Positions 50,500-62,989 of a DNA stretch of 64,000 nt are shown here, piece after piece; position 1 is the stretch's first letter, and the number at the start of each line of letters is the position of its first letter. Source of the stretch: Hanleya hanleyi (taxonomy: Eukaryota; Mollusca; Polyplacophora; Lepidopleurida; Hanleyidae); NCBI GenBank assembly GCA_036873755.1, contig JAVTVY010025135.1, positions 1 through 64,000 of the forward strand. The letters are read 5' to 3'. A model generated the notes under the pieces. That model ran no database searches and was not told where the DNA came from. It saw only the letters and a program-made list of their open reading frames with translations. The position numbers and the translations under genes were made by a program.

Positions 50500-52400
50500 C
50501 TATGTTGTGCTTCTATGTTCTGTTTCTTCTTGTCGTTAGTCTTCGTGAAAAAACGCCATAAATCTTATTCTATTCTATTCTGCTATTCAGTTGGTCTGTG
50601 ACTTTTCTCGGAAGCTAGCGATAATTTAAAACTGACCCATGGTATCAATTTATTATAGCCTCTGGTACCTGGTTTTCACGCGTTTTAGCTTTTGAGTAAG
50701 AGAGCAATAAATCGTATTCCATTCTATTCTGCTGTTCAGTTTGATCTGGGACTTCTCTCGGGAGCTAGCGATAATTTAAAACCAACCCATAGTATCAATT
50801 TTATATAGCCTGTACCTGGTTCTCACGTGTTTAAGCTATTGAGTTGCTGTGAACAATCACACATATATAGAGTTTGCGGAATGCTGTTCTCAGATAGCTC
50901 TACTTTATCAGTCCCGAAATTACGAATTTGAGTAACGTAACTTTGTTCAATAACAAGCGACCAGACCGATACTATAAACAAGAGAAGAAAAAATCACCGT
51001 TAAAATAACAAACGAAACGTCTACGGATGGAGTTACTAGAAACAGTAATGAAAAGAAAATGATTACTTTGACGACTTTTGAGCCACCTTTCGCTTTCAAA
51101 CGAATAATTTCTACATTTAAGTAAGGATATAACGAGATTTTAGACATACTGAACATCTCTGAAATTTGTTTAATTATGTTAATTATCCAAATTCTGAGGG
51201 AATTCCAAGAAATGACAGACAGAAAATTAAATACAAACATTTATTTATCTAGGTGCGAAAACTTAGATATAAGGTTATCGTCAAAAATATAACGTAAACG
51301 TTGCTTTTTCAGCTCATGGAAAACCACTGTTGGATTATGAAAAGCGTGAAAATAAACAATCAGGAATTGATTAAACATTAACAACATAAATCAACACGGT
51401 TAGAGCGTTGTTATTGTTTTCAGTAACGAAACTGTAGAAGTGGGCATTTCGTTACTCAATTTGATAACGTCATTGAATTTCGTACTTTACGGCACTGGTG
51501 ATAGCAGTACTAAATATTAAAAAGTTTGAGACGTGAAACCAAGGAAATTTTCTGTGTTTCATACTCGTGAATTCAGGTCACGAATGTCAATCATATAGGT
51601 CAAGTATTATTATGTTCGGTCGGACATTGACCCCTCCTTATCTCTGAATGCAGCGAAAATCCAATTATAACCCAGTGATATAAATTATTGTAGCTTGGTA
51701 CATCGGAACTAGTCCGACATGCAGCCTCAACAAGATAATTTATAATTCTGATATTTATTGAATGTAAATTCAATAAGCAGCAGAACTACAAAATATCTTG
51801 TTGATATACTACAACTGTACTACATCGGGACGCTAAATGTGTTGCTGTTTAGGTCATCCATAAAAGAGTCTGATTGAACTATATCTTATATAAATCTTAA
51901 CTTCAAATTTTCAACAATTACTGTTATCATTTATTCCTTTCCGAGTTTAACTTATTTAATAAAACTAGATAGTAATATAAATGTATGCCCTTACACTATA
52001 ACTTATGTCAAATCTGCCTTCCTCCTAATTTTCCAACCTCGGTTTACTGTGGAAAACAACGATGTAGTCTTCCTGTGTCAAAATAACATAGGCCAAAAAA
52101 AATAAATAAATAAAAATAATAAGGCTACCCATGTATTTGTTGAGCCTCGTTACCTCAAACAAACCTAATATTAGGGACGGTCAACATATAAATGCTCTCA
52201 AATTTATACCTATAACTCTATACTAAGAGTCATATATTATTTACGCATGACGATTAATGAGCGACGGATCTCAATGTTGAATTCTTCAATATTACAAACC
52301 TCAGTTTGTACATTTATCTGGGACAAGGTGAAGTGTTAGCATTGATAATGGGGTTAGTCCCCTTAACACCAGTGAATAATTAACCCAATTTACCCTAGCT
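50500..52400. repeat. Dispersed repeat block, second family
   Basis: Internally repeated (CTGGGACTT.TCTCGG.AGCTAGCGATAA at 50,604 and 50,747). The 50,700-51,720 part is colinear with 59,220-60,080 plus 60,480-60,610. The 51,860-52,330 part is colinear with 61,850-62,130. A 97-codon hydrophobic ORF (50,947-51,240, - strand) is partly kept in the copy (59,477-59,674), but I recognise no family and do not call it a gene. Confidence 0.75.
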
Positions 52401-52498
52401 CAAGTGTGTGATTAGTCTTCATTAGGTCAGAGGATTTACGCATAAATAGCAGTGGTTCCATTTAACCTATTATTGGAAAGTGTTCATTTTGGCAAACC

Positions 52499-55400
52499 AG
52501 TGACGGACAATTACCTAATGTAATAACCTTATCCGCGTAATCCGGTTAAATCCTCAAAGATATCACATTTAATATGATCAATTTGTATGAAAGGCCTTAG
52601 CGCCTCTGTTGGAATGTCGTACTCGATGTATGGAAGGCCTAAGCCCCTCTGTTGGAATGTAGCAGTCGATATATGGGAGGCCTAAGCCCCTCTGTTGGAA
52701 TGTAGCAGTCGAAGTATGAAAGGCCTTAGCCGCTCTGTTGGAATGTAGCAGTCGATGTATGGAAGGCTCAAGCCCTCATTTGGGAATGTAGCAGTCGATG
52801 TATGAAGGCCATAGCGCCTCTGTTAGAACGTAGCAGTCGATGTATGGAAGACCTTAGCCGCTCTGTTAGATGTAGCAGTCGATATATGAAGGCATAAGCC
52901 CCTCTGTTGGAATGCTTGGCAGTCGATGCATGAAAGGCCTTAGCCCCTCTGTTGGAATGTAGCAGTCGATGTATGAAAGGCCTTAGCCCCTCTGTTGGAA
53001 TGTAGCAGTGATCAGTGTATGAAGGCCTTAGCCCCTCTGTTGGAAAGTAGCAGTCGATGTATGAAAGGCCTTAGCGCATCTATTTAAATGTAGCAGTCGA
53101 TGTATGAAAATTTTGTAGCCCTCTGTAGAATGTAGCAGTCTGATGTGAAAGGCCTTGACGCCTCTATTTAAATGTAGCAGTCCGATGTATGAAGGCCTAA
53201 GCCACTGTGAAATGTAGCTTGAGCGATGTATGAAAGGCCTTAGCTCCTCTGTTGGAATGTAGCACTCGATGTATGGAAGGCCTAAGCCCCTCTGTTGGAA
53301 TGTAGCAGTCGATATATGGGAGGCCTAAGCCCCTCTGTTGGAATGTAGCAGTCGAAGTATGAAAGGCCTTAGCCGCTCTGTTGGAATGTAGCAGTCGATG
53401 TATGGAAGGCTCAAGCCCCAGTGACGGACAATTACCTAATGTAATAACCTTATCCGCGTAATCCGGTTAAATCCTCAAAGATATCACATTTAATATGATC
53501 AATTTGTATGAAAGGCCTTAGCGCCTCTGTTGGAATGTCGTACTCGATGTATGGAAGGCCTAAGCCCCTCTGTTGGAATGTAGCAGTCGATATATGGGAG
53601 GCCTAAGCCCCTCTGTTGGAATGTAGCAGTCGAAGTATGAAAGGCCTTAGCCGCTCTGTTGGAATGTAGCAGTCGATGTATGGAAGGCTCAAGCCCCTCT
53701 GTTGGAATGTAGCAGTCGATGTATGAAAGGCCATAGCGCCTCTGTTAGAACGTAGCAGTCGATGTATGGAAGACCTTAGCCGCTCTGTTGGAATGTAGCA
53801 GTCGATATATGAAAGGCATAAGCCCCTCTGTTGGAATGTAGCAGTCGATGCATGAAAGGCCTTAGCCCCTCTGTTGGAATGTAGCAGTCGATGTATGAAA
53901 GGCCTTAGCCCCTCTGTTGGAATGTAGCAGTCGATGTATGAAAGGCCTTAGCCCCTCTGTTGGAAAGTAGCAGTCGATGTATGAAAGGCCTTAGCGCATC
54001 TATTTAAATGTAGCAGTCGATGTATGAAAGGCCACAGCCCCTCTGTAGGAATGTAGCAGTCGATGTATGAAAGGCCTTAGCGCCTCTATTTAAATGTAGC
54101 AGTCGATGTATGAAAGGCCTAAGCCCCACTGTTGAAATGTAGCAGGCGATGTATGAAAGGCCTTAGCTCCTCTGTTGGAATGTAGCAGTCGATGTATGAA
54201 AGGCCTTAACGCCTCTATTGGAATGTAGCAGTCGATGTATGAAAGACCGTAGCGCCTCTGTTGAAATGTAGGAGTCGATGTATGAAAGGCCTTAGCGCCT
54301 CTGTTGAAATGTAGCAGTCGATGTATGAAAGGCATAAGCCCCTCTGTTGAAATGTAGCAGTCGATGTATGAAAAGCCTAAGCCCCACTGTTGAAATGTAG
54401 CAGTCGATGTATGAAAGGCCTAAGCCCCTCTGTTCAAATGTAACAGTCGATGTATGAAAGGCCTAGGCCCCACTGTTGAAATGTAGCAGTCGATGTATGA
54501 AAGGCATTAGTCCATCTGTTGAAATGTAGCAGTCGATGTATGAAAGGCCTTAGCCTCTCTGCTGGAATGTAACAGTCGATGTATGAAAGGCCTCAGTGCC
54601 TCTGTTGAAATGTAGCAGTCGATGTATGGAATGCCTTAGCGCCTCTGTTGGAATGTAGCAGTCGATGTATGAAAGGCCTTAGCCCCTCTGTTGGAATGTA
54701 GGCTAGCAGTCGATGTATGAAAGGCCTTAGCCCTTCTGTTGGAATGTAGGCTAGCACTCGATATATGAAAGGCCTTAGCCCCTCTGTTGAAATGTAGCAG
54801 TCGATGTATGAAAGGCCTCAGCGCCTCTATTGGAATGTAACAGTGGATGTATGAAAGAACTTAGCTCCTCTGTTGGAATGTAGCAGTCGATGTATGAAAG
54901 GCCTTAGCCCCTCTGTTGAAATGTAGCAGTCGATGTATGAAAGGCCTCAGCGCCTCTGTTGGAATGTAGCAGTCGATGTATGAAAGACCTTAGCTCCTCT
55001 GTTGGAATGTAGCAGTCGATGTATGAAAGGCTTCAGCGCCTCTGCTGGAATGTAGCAGTCGATGTATGAAAGGCCTTAGCGCCTCTGTTGAAATGTAGCA
55101 GTCGATGTATGAAAGGCCTTAGCGCCTCTGTTGAAATGTAGCAGTCGATGTATGAAAGGCTTCAGCGCCTCTGCTGGAATGTAGCAGTCGATGTATGAAA
55201 GGCCTTAGCGCCTCTGTTGAAATGTAGCAGTCGATGTATGAAAGGCCTTAGCTCCTCTGTTGGAATGTAGCAGTCGATGTATGAAAGGCTTCAGCGCCTC
55301 TGCTGAAATGTAGCAATCGATGTATGAAAGGCCTCCTTAGCTCCTCTGTTGGAATGTAGCAGTCGATGTATGAAAGGCCGTAGCGCCTCTGTTGAAATGT

Positions 55401-55968
55401 AGCAGTTGATGTATGTAAGGCCTTAGTCCATCTGTTGAAATGTAGCAATCGATGTATGAAAGGCCTTAGCCTCTCTGCTGGAATGTAACAGTCGATGTAT
55501 GAAAGGCCTCAGTGCCTCTGTTGAAATGTAGCAGTCGATGTATGGAATGCCTTAGCGCCTCTGTTGGAATGTAGCAGTCGATGTATGAAAGGCCTTAGCG
55601 CCTCTGTTGGAATGTAGCAGTCGATGTATGAAAGGCCTTAGGCCCTCTGTTGAAATGTAGCAGTGGATGTGTGAAAGGCCTCAGCGCCTCTGTTGGAATG
55701 TAACAGTGGATGTATGAAAGGCCTTAGCCCCTCTGTTGAAATGTAGCAATCGATGTATGAAAGGCCTCAGTGCCTCTGTTGGAATGTAGCAGTCGATGCA
55801 TGAAAGGCCTTAGCCCCTCTGTTGAAATGTAGTAGTCGATGTATGAAAGGCCTTAGCGCCTCTGTTGGAATGTAGCAGTCGATGTATGAAAGGCCTTAGC
55901 GCCTCTGTTAGAATGTAGCAGTCGATGTATTGAAGGCCTTAGCGCCTCTGTTGGAATGTAGAAGCAAA
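52499..55968. repeat. 43-bp minisatellite array inside dispersed repeat copy B
   Basis: The unit TGAAAGGCCTTAGCGCCTCT plus GTTGGAATGTAGCAGTCGATGTA repeats roughly 75-80 times. Copy A (25,675-25,705) has a single unit at the same place. The block 52,499-53,418 is repeated from 53,420 onward, including the array's unique left flank (GTGACGGACAATTACCTAATG). The first version carries many small indels absent from the second. Confidence 0.93.
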
Positions 55969-58215
55969 ACATTTGCCTAAACCACTGTAGGTCCTTAGGT
56001 CTACGAGGCAGAAATTAGGCGAAAGCGTGTGGGGACTAAAAGCTATTTATGACGTCGACTGGTATAGTCGAGATGTAACAGTAACATTTCATATGTAAGA
56101 AATCATATTAGCATGGATGAGTTGGTACAATTAACTAAAGCTAAAAATGACCAACTTTATTGTTATAAAACAGCTTTCTGAGATATCGGTGTGAACTGTT
56201 TAACTCTTTAATACATTATCCTATTCAACAGCACCAACGATCGCTATCAGATAGCATTATTATGTCGGCGTCTTTCCCCTCAAGGGTTTACTCATAACGT
56301 TGAGTGTTCATGGTACTTTATCCACCGTCTCTTAGTTACTCCTCTCTCAGTATTGAGTTGAGATATTTTCTTATCAGGACTCCACTAGATTATGGCCTAA
56401 TGGAATTCGACCTGATGTGGTCACAATATTGAGAGTTCATTTTGATAACTATATGGGATGGCGCACAGAAGCGAATTATGAATGTTGTTTAATTAAGTGG
56501 GAAGGGAAGATGGGCGGACATACCGATAGCTTGATTGGCTGCCTGATTGCTCATCATCTAGGTAATCGATGCTGGTTGTTAGATTCTCAGCAATGCTACG
56601 TTGAGTGAGAGTTTAATTGACTTGGAACAATACAGCTAGCATCTATGATCTAAAACATTGAATTCCAAAAATGATGTGTTGATAAATCGAAGACTGACAA
56701 GCCTGAATGTATATTGCTTTTGATATACGGTATACTCGTGCACTTTTAGATGTCACTCATATAGGTTATCTGTTATTCATTATGGCCGGGGACTTTTCTC
56801 GGAAGCTAGCGATAATTTGACCCAGTGGTGTCAATTCTCATATAGCATTGTACATATATGGACTTCCACCTGATCAAGCTTAAGAGTTTTTGTTCATAGC
56901 AACTTGTAACTTTTATTAAATTTATACCTATTTATACTTTGTAATTCTCTTTGAATTTTTTATTCAGGCAGTTTATTGAATGGCAGCCTCAGAGGGTTCT
57001 ACTTTATAGCATCACTAAAAATCAATGGCTCTGATTCCTACTCATGTATTCATGTCATGAATTCAATCAAATAGGTCGTGTATATTAGGTTCGGCCGGTC
57101 ATTGACCCTCTTATCTCCGTTCATAGCGAGAATTCAAATCTAACCCATTGATATAAATTCCAGTAGCTTGGACGCCGCATGTATGTTGTTGTTTGGGCCA
57201 TCTGTACAAAGTTTGTGGTAAATAATATCGATGACACAAGAATATCGGTATGATTTATCAATATATGTTCTATTCCGCAACATCGACAACGAGCAACTAG
57301 TATTATTGGGTCGTCGTAGTTGCTCTTGTCGACTTCATTGCTTGGCCAATAATTTAGAAGATGCCAATCACCAACCTCACCATTCATCATGCCCACGAAG
57401 AAGATAATACCAGAAGCAAATCAATTAGTAGTCTTCTACAGTAGATTAGACTAGATACTCGACACCGGAACTCGTCAAGCCGCCTACACCACTAAACAAT
57501 TGCACAGTCTCTTCATACGAAAGACAAGATGTGGATTCGGCGCACGGAGGATCATCAGTGTAAATCAGTCAGTACATTTCATAGGCTGGGTAAATGAATT
57601 CCGTCATCTCGATTGTTTTTATTTTGAATGTGAGCGAACACGAAACTTTCGAGTTTACTGTGCATCGACGTCACATCATGTGTTGTAAGTAGGGGTGACC
57701 AATGCATTCTATGTAGTCTAATCTTAGTTAGACCTAACTGAGTGAACATTCAAAACGTTACACCGTGTTTACTTGGGGTAGAGAATGGAACCTCGTGGTT
57801 GCCGATGTGAAGGATTTGATGGTCCGGTATGCGTTATCATTGTATGTTCTATTCAGCAACCACATCGTTCACCACCAATTAGCATTATTGGGTCGTTGTA
57901 TGTGTTCTTGTTGGCTTCATTGCTTCCCTGACTCTTTTGAAGATGCTATATCAACTTATCACCATTATGCCCATGAAGACAATGATACTTAATTAAGTAT
58001 ACATTTATTTGTTCAAAACTTTACTTGAGATAGAGATTGGAGCCAAGTAGTTGCCGGCTTGACGGATTCGACGGTCTCACTCATCTGAATTGTGTGTGGT
58101 GTACCATTGCTTCCGCATCTCACTTGTAAATGACATTTTGTCAAGAAAAAGTTGATAAAAGGAATTCTTATATCTCACTTAATATGAATGAATCGAATAT
58201 CGAGTGTAAAATTGA
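55969..58215. repeat. Dispersed repeat, copy B
   Basis: Colinear with copy A (25,700-28,650) but without the LINE insertion. Contains the same pair of related segments about 600 bp apart (57,180-57,430 and 57,790-57,990). No gene recognised. Confidence 0.85.
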
Positions 58216-59160
58216 GGGCTATATATTAATTTAGCTACTCGGAGATAAGCTATCCTGATAGGGTGAAGATTGACATATCTTGATATCCTGGAGATTGACC
58301 AATTTTGTTATCCTGGAGATTGAACTTCGGAGATAGAACTGTGGAGATTTGATATCTTGTTGCACAGCCACTAGCAGTGCTGGAACAATCTTGTTGGAGC
58401 TGACCATTTTGAAGATTTGAACTCTTGACACTTGTTCATATCTCCTTTATTGTATTTTAATTCAGACACTTGACATCTGGTATCTTAGCCCAAGTAAACC
58501 TTGCAGCTCCAAAACAACTCATGATGCAATGCATAACATTGACAGCTTTTCTCAGATGTTTACATCAGAAAAGGCAGTGACCAATGACATGCATGGACGT
58601 TTGTTTTGGGGCAGCAAGGTTGACTTAGGCCATGATGGGTATCGATCGTATGCAACGTATATTTTTTGTGGGCATTTTAACCCCAATCTTTATCTTCATG
58701 CTGTATAAAAACGGAGTTCACTTTAGAAATTCATTCATCAGGACACTCAAAATGACAAATGTTATTCACTACACCTTTTTGTAATTCTTTTGCATTATGT
58801 TGCAGTCTGCAAATATTCGCAATCCATTCAATCTACATTTTCATGCACCAACAAGATTCACAAGCAATATATTTCCCAAAAACACCGATTTGGAACAATA
58901 TGGCCAACAGCGATTAATGTTGGCAACTGATGTTTAGAAAAATCCTGATCCATTCTTCAATAATTTGCATGGTCGACCATCTTACGTAATATTAGCGGAC
59001 TAGCACCAAGAAAGTACTCTGTTCTCTGGTGAGTCAAGAGGACGTCAGTGTCTTTACAAGAGTACAACAATAGTAAACGGAAGAACTTCTTGCTATCAGT
59101 TAGATATAGCCTTAATATAGCCACTTCATTAGCGACTGCCTCAGGACCCTTGGTCCTCGG
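58216..59160. other. Non-coding stretch with a small foldback element
   Basis: ATCCTGGAGATTG-type short tandem units at 58,250-58,340 and the foldback listed separately. No gene or RNA recognised. Confidence 0.45.
58484..58634. repeat. ~150-bp foldback MITE
   Basis: CTTAGCCCAAGTAAACCTTGC..CCAAAACAA is mirrored by TTGTTTTGGGGCAGCAAGG..GACTTAGGCC, and the centre is CTTTTCTCAGATGTTTACAT / CAGAAAAG. Arms are about 70 bp. Confidence 0.8.
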
Positions 59161-59164
59161 GTTT

Positions 59165-60620
59165 CATGTATGTAAAGTGTAACTATGTTGTGATGTTCTG
59201 TTTGTTCTTGTCGTTAGTCTTCGTGAAAAAAAGAAGATAAATCGTATTCCATTCTCTTCTGCTGTTCAGTTTGATCTGGGACTTTTCTCGGAAGCTAGCG
59301 ATAGTTTAAAACTAACCCATAATATCAATTTCATATAGACTGTACCTGGTTTTCACGTCTTTAAGCTTTCGAGTTGCTGTGAACAATCACACATATATAG
59401 AGTTTGCGGAATTCTGTTCTTGAATAGCTCTACTTTATCAGTTCCGAAATTACGAATTTGTGTAACGTTACTTTTATCAATAACAAGCGACCAGACCGAT
59501 ACTATAAACAATAGGAAAAACACCGTTAAAAATAACGTGACTGTTTGCAATAACAATCGAAACGTCTACTGATGGAGTTACTAGAAACAGTAATGATGCA
59601 AAAAATGACGACTTTTGAGCCACCAAACGAAGGATTTCGACACTTAAATAAGGATATAACGCGACTTTAGACATATTGAACAGCTTTAAATTTGTTTAAT
59701 TATGTTAATTATCCAAATTCCCGGGGAATTCCAAGAAATGACAGTCAGAAAATAAAATACATACATTTATTTATCTAGGTATGAAAACTAAGATAGAACG
59801 TTATCGCCAAAAATATTTTGTAAACGTTACATTTTTAGCTCATGGAAAGCCACTGTTGGATTTTGAAAAGCGCGAAAATTAACAACTAGGAATTGATTAA
59901 TCATTAACAATATAGATCAACATGGTTATAGCGTTGTTATTGTTTTCAGTAACGAAACTGTCGAAGTGGGTATTTCGTTTCTCAATTTGATAACGTCATT
60001 GAATTTCGTAATTTACGGCATTGGTGATAGCAGTACTAAATATTAATGAGTTTGAGAAGTGAAACCAAGAAATTTTTTATACTCGTGAATTCATATCATG
60101 AATATAATATAGGAGGAAAGTAACTCCGAATATACTTAGAAAAGACATGTTGTGATTCAATATTTCAACATATATTCATGTCATCATCAGGAATATATGC
60201 AATGAGACAACTCCAGTATTTAACAAGGTATGTACACAAATGTGAGTATCAAGTCAGCCAATCAGATGTTTGGTCAAATACGGTCTGATTGGCTGACTTG
60301 ATACTCATATTTGTGTACATACCTTGTTAAATACTGGAGTTGTCTCGTTGTATTTTTTCCTGATGATGACATAAATATATGTTGAAATATTGAATCACAA
60401 CATGTCTTTTCTAAGTATATTCGGAGTTACTTTCCTCCTATATTATATCAAATTACTCAGTGGAACCACACATATCATGAATGTCATTCATGTAGGGCGA
60501 GTATTATTATATTCGTTCGTGCATTGACCACTCTTATCTCGAATTTAGCGAAAATTTAATTTTAACCCAGTGATATGAATTATTCTAGCTTGGTACATCG
60601 GGACTAGTCCGACATGCTCT
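59165..60620. repeat. Dispersed repeat, second copy of the 50.5-51.7 kb block
   Basis: Colinear with 50,480-51,720 (TGTTCTGTTT.TTCTTGTCGTTAG, GCGACCAGACCGATACTATA, GATAACGTCATTGAATTTCG). It is split by a 360-bp palindrome at 60,103-60,462 that is absent from the other copy. Confidence 0.8.
60103..60462. mobile_element. Palindromic foldback element inserted in a dispersed repeat
   Basis: The arms ATATAATATAGGAGGAAAGT.. and ..ACTTTCCTCCTATATTATAT are near-perfect inverse copies of about 170 bp, around a short centre at about 60,275-60,285. The paralogous repeat near 51,560-51,600 has no such insert, which shows this is a mobile unit. Confidence 0.85.
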
Positions 60621-60741
60621 CAAATTTATACCTATACCTGTGATACTAAGAGTAATATATTATATAAGCATGACGATTACTGAGCGACGGATCTTAGTAT
60701 TGAATTCCCCCAATATTGGAAACCTCAGTTTGTACATTTAT

Positions 60742-60870
60742 CTGGGACAAGGTGAAATGTTAGCATTGATAATTGGGGTGAAATGTTAGCATTGATAATT
60801 GAGGTGAAATGTTAGCATTGATAATTGAGGTGAAATGTTAGCATTGATAATTGGGGTTAGTCGCCTTAAC
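60742..60870. repeat. 28-bp tandem repeat
   Basis: GGTGAAATGTTAGCATTGAT plus AATTG(A/G)GG occurs four times. The related block at 52,330 has one unit. Confidence 0.85.
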
Positions 60871-60889
60871 ACCAATGGATAGATAACCC

Positions 60890-61366
60890 AAGATTTATGA
60901 GATATCTGTCTGGATTGTTCAACTCATCAATACTCATCAGCAAATAGCATTATTATGTCGGCGTCTTTTACTTCAACGGTTTATCCACGCCTCTATGTTA
61001 GTCCCGATCAGTATTGAGTTGAGATATTTAATGACCAGAAATCCATTAGATTATGGCCTATTGGAATTCGACCTGATGCGATCTCAAAACTGAAAGTTCA
61101 GTTTGACGACTTTGTGGAATGGCGTACAGAGGCGGCCTACCAATGATGGATACCTGATTGGGAAGCGAAGCCGAAGAAGGGCGGACAGACCGACAGTTTG
61201 CCTGGCTACTGTCGAGTTTCAATGAAGTGGGACAATACAACTAGCATCTATTCAAAACATCGAATTTGAAGAATGGCGTGTTAATAAATAGGAAATGGAC
61301 AACCCAGATTGTATGTTGCTTTTGATATACGGTATACTCGTGCACTTTTAGATGTCATTCACAGGG
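60890..61366. repeat. Dispersed repeat core, partial copy
   Basis: Resembles 56,160-56,780: GAGATATCTGTCTGGATTGT, AGCATTATTATGTCGGCGTC, ATTATGGCCTATTGGAATTC, GATATACGGTATACTCGTGC. Ends where the SINE-like tag begins. Confidence 0.7.
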
Positions 61367-61440
61367 GTGAGTGAGTGAATAGAATTTAACGTCGCTTTCA
61401 ACAGTATTTCAGCTATATCACGACGAACCAACTAAGCACC
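61367..61440 (+). repeat. SINE-like dispersed repeat tag, second copy
   Basis: GTGAGTGAGTGAATAG..TTTAACGTCGCTTTCAACAG..TTTCAGCTATATCACGACG, as at 2,862-2,950. Confidence 0.55.
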
Positions 61441-61679
61441 ACCCAGCCCACTTGTGTTCCTGCGACTTCAAAGAAGAAATCTTTGAAGCAGCATGGAACC
61501 AGACACCCTCCATCCACCCTATAAAACACTGAGGACAGCGCACAAGACACAGACAGGACGCTTACATGGTGCAATGAAGACAAGTGATACTACAGTGCTA
61601 GATATCACATTATCTGTTATTCATTATGGCCGGGGACCTTTCTCGGAATCATGAATGTCAATCATATAGGGCAAGTATT

Positions 61680-62960
61680 ATTATGTTCGGTTGGGCATTG
61701 ACTCCTCTTATCTCGAATTTAGCGAGAATTTAATTTCAACCCAGTGATATAAATTAAAGTAACTTGGAACATCGGGACTAGTCCGACATGTAGCCCCAAC
61801 AAGATATTTATAATTCTGATATTTATTGAATGTAAATTTATAATATAAATCTATGCCTATACTCTATAACTTATGTCAAATCTGCCTTCCCCTAATTTTC
61901 CAACCTTAATGTGCAAAACAACTATGTAGTGTTCCTTTCTAAAAACTTTGTCAAGATACCATAGTCCAAAAAAAAGGCTACCCATGTATTTGTTGAACCT
62001 CGTTACCTCAAACAAACCTAATATTACGACAGTCAACATAACTGCTCTCAAATTTATACCTACCTGTGATATAAGCATGGCGATTACTGAGCGACGGATC
62101 TTAGTATTGAATTCCCCAATATTCGAAACCTCAGTAGTAGGTAGCAGTCGATAAAGAGCCAAAATATTTGGACCAGTGTTGGTCCTTGACTCTCCGAGGC
62201 AGAAATTAGGCGAAAGCGTGTGGGGACTAAAGGGTATTTATGACGTCGACTGCTATAGTGGTGATTTATCAGCAAAGTTTCATATGTAAAAAATCATATT
62301 AGCATGGAGGAGTTGGGACAATTAGCTAAAGCTAATAATGATCAACTTTAATGTTATAAAACGGTTTTTGAGATATCGGTCTGGATTGTTCAACTCATCA
62401 ATACATTCTACTATTCAACAGCACCATCGATTGCCAGCAGATAGCATTATTATGTCGGCGTCTTTTACTTCAAGGGTTTATCCAACGCCTCTCTGTTGAG
62501 TTGTGATATTTTCTGAACAGGAATCTATTGGAATTCGACCTGATGCGGTCACAAAACTGAAACTTCATTTTGACGACTTTGTGGAATGGCATACAGAGGC
62601 GGCCTACGAATGGTGGATATCTGATAGGGAAGCGAAGAAGGGCGGATAGGCCGACAGCTTGATTGGCTACTGTCGAGTTTCAGTGAAGTGGAACAATACA
62701 ACTAGCATCTATTTAAAAACACCGAATTTCAAGAATGGCGTCTTACTAAATAGAAAACGGACAACCCATAATGTATGTTGCTTTTGATATATGGTGTACT
62801 CGAGCACTTTTAGGTGTCATTCATATAAGTCATCTGTTATTCATTATGGCCTGGGACTTTTCTCGGAATCTAGCGATAATTTGACCCAGTGGTGTCAATT
62901 CTCATATAGCATCGTACATATATGGACTTCCACCTGTTCAAGCTTAAGAGTTTTTGTTCA
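61680..62960. repeat. Dispersed repeat, mosaic copy C
   Basis: 61,680-62,150 matches 51,600-52,330. 62,190-62,960 matches 55,985-56,910 (GGCGAAAGCGTGTGGGGACT, CACCTG.TCAAGCTTAAGAGT). Smaller and more diverged than copies A and B. Confidence 0.75.
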
Positions 62961-62989
62961 CTTTTTCCTACGAAGTAGGCTATAGATCG

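Noticed and set aside
50947..51240. 97-codon hydrophobic ORF with a partial relative at 59,477-59,674
   Set aside because: The second copy has length-changing indels and a broken N-terminal half. No family recognised, so it is likely chance within a repeat.
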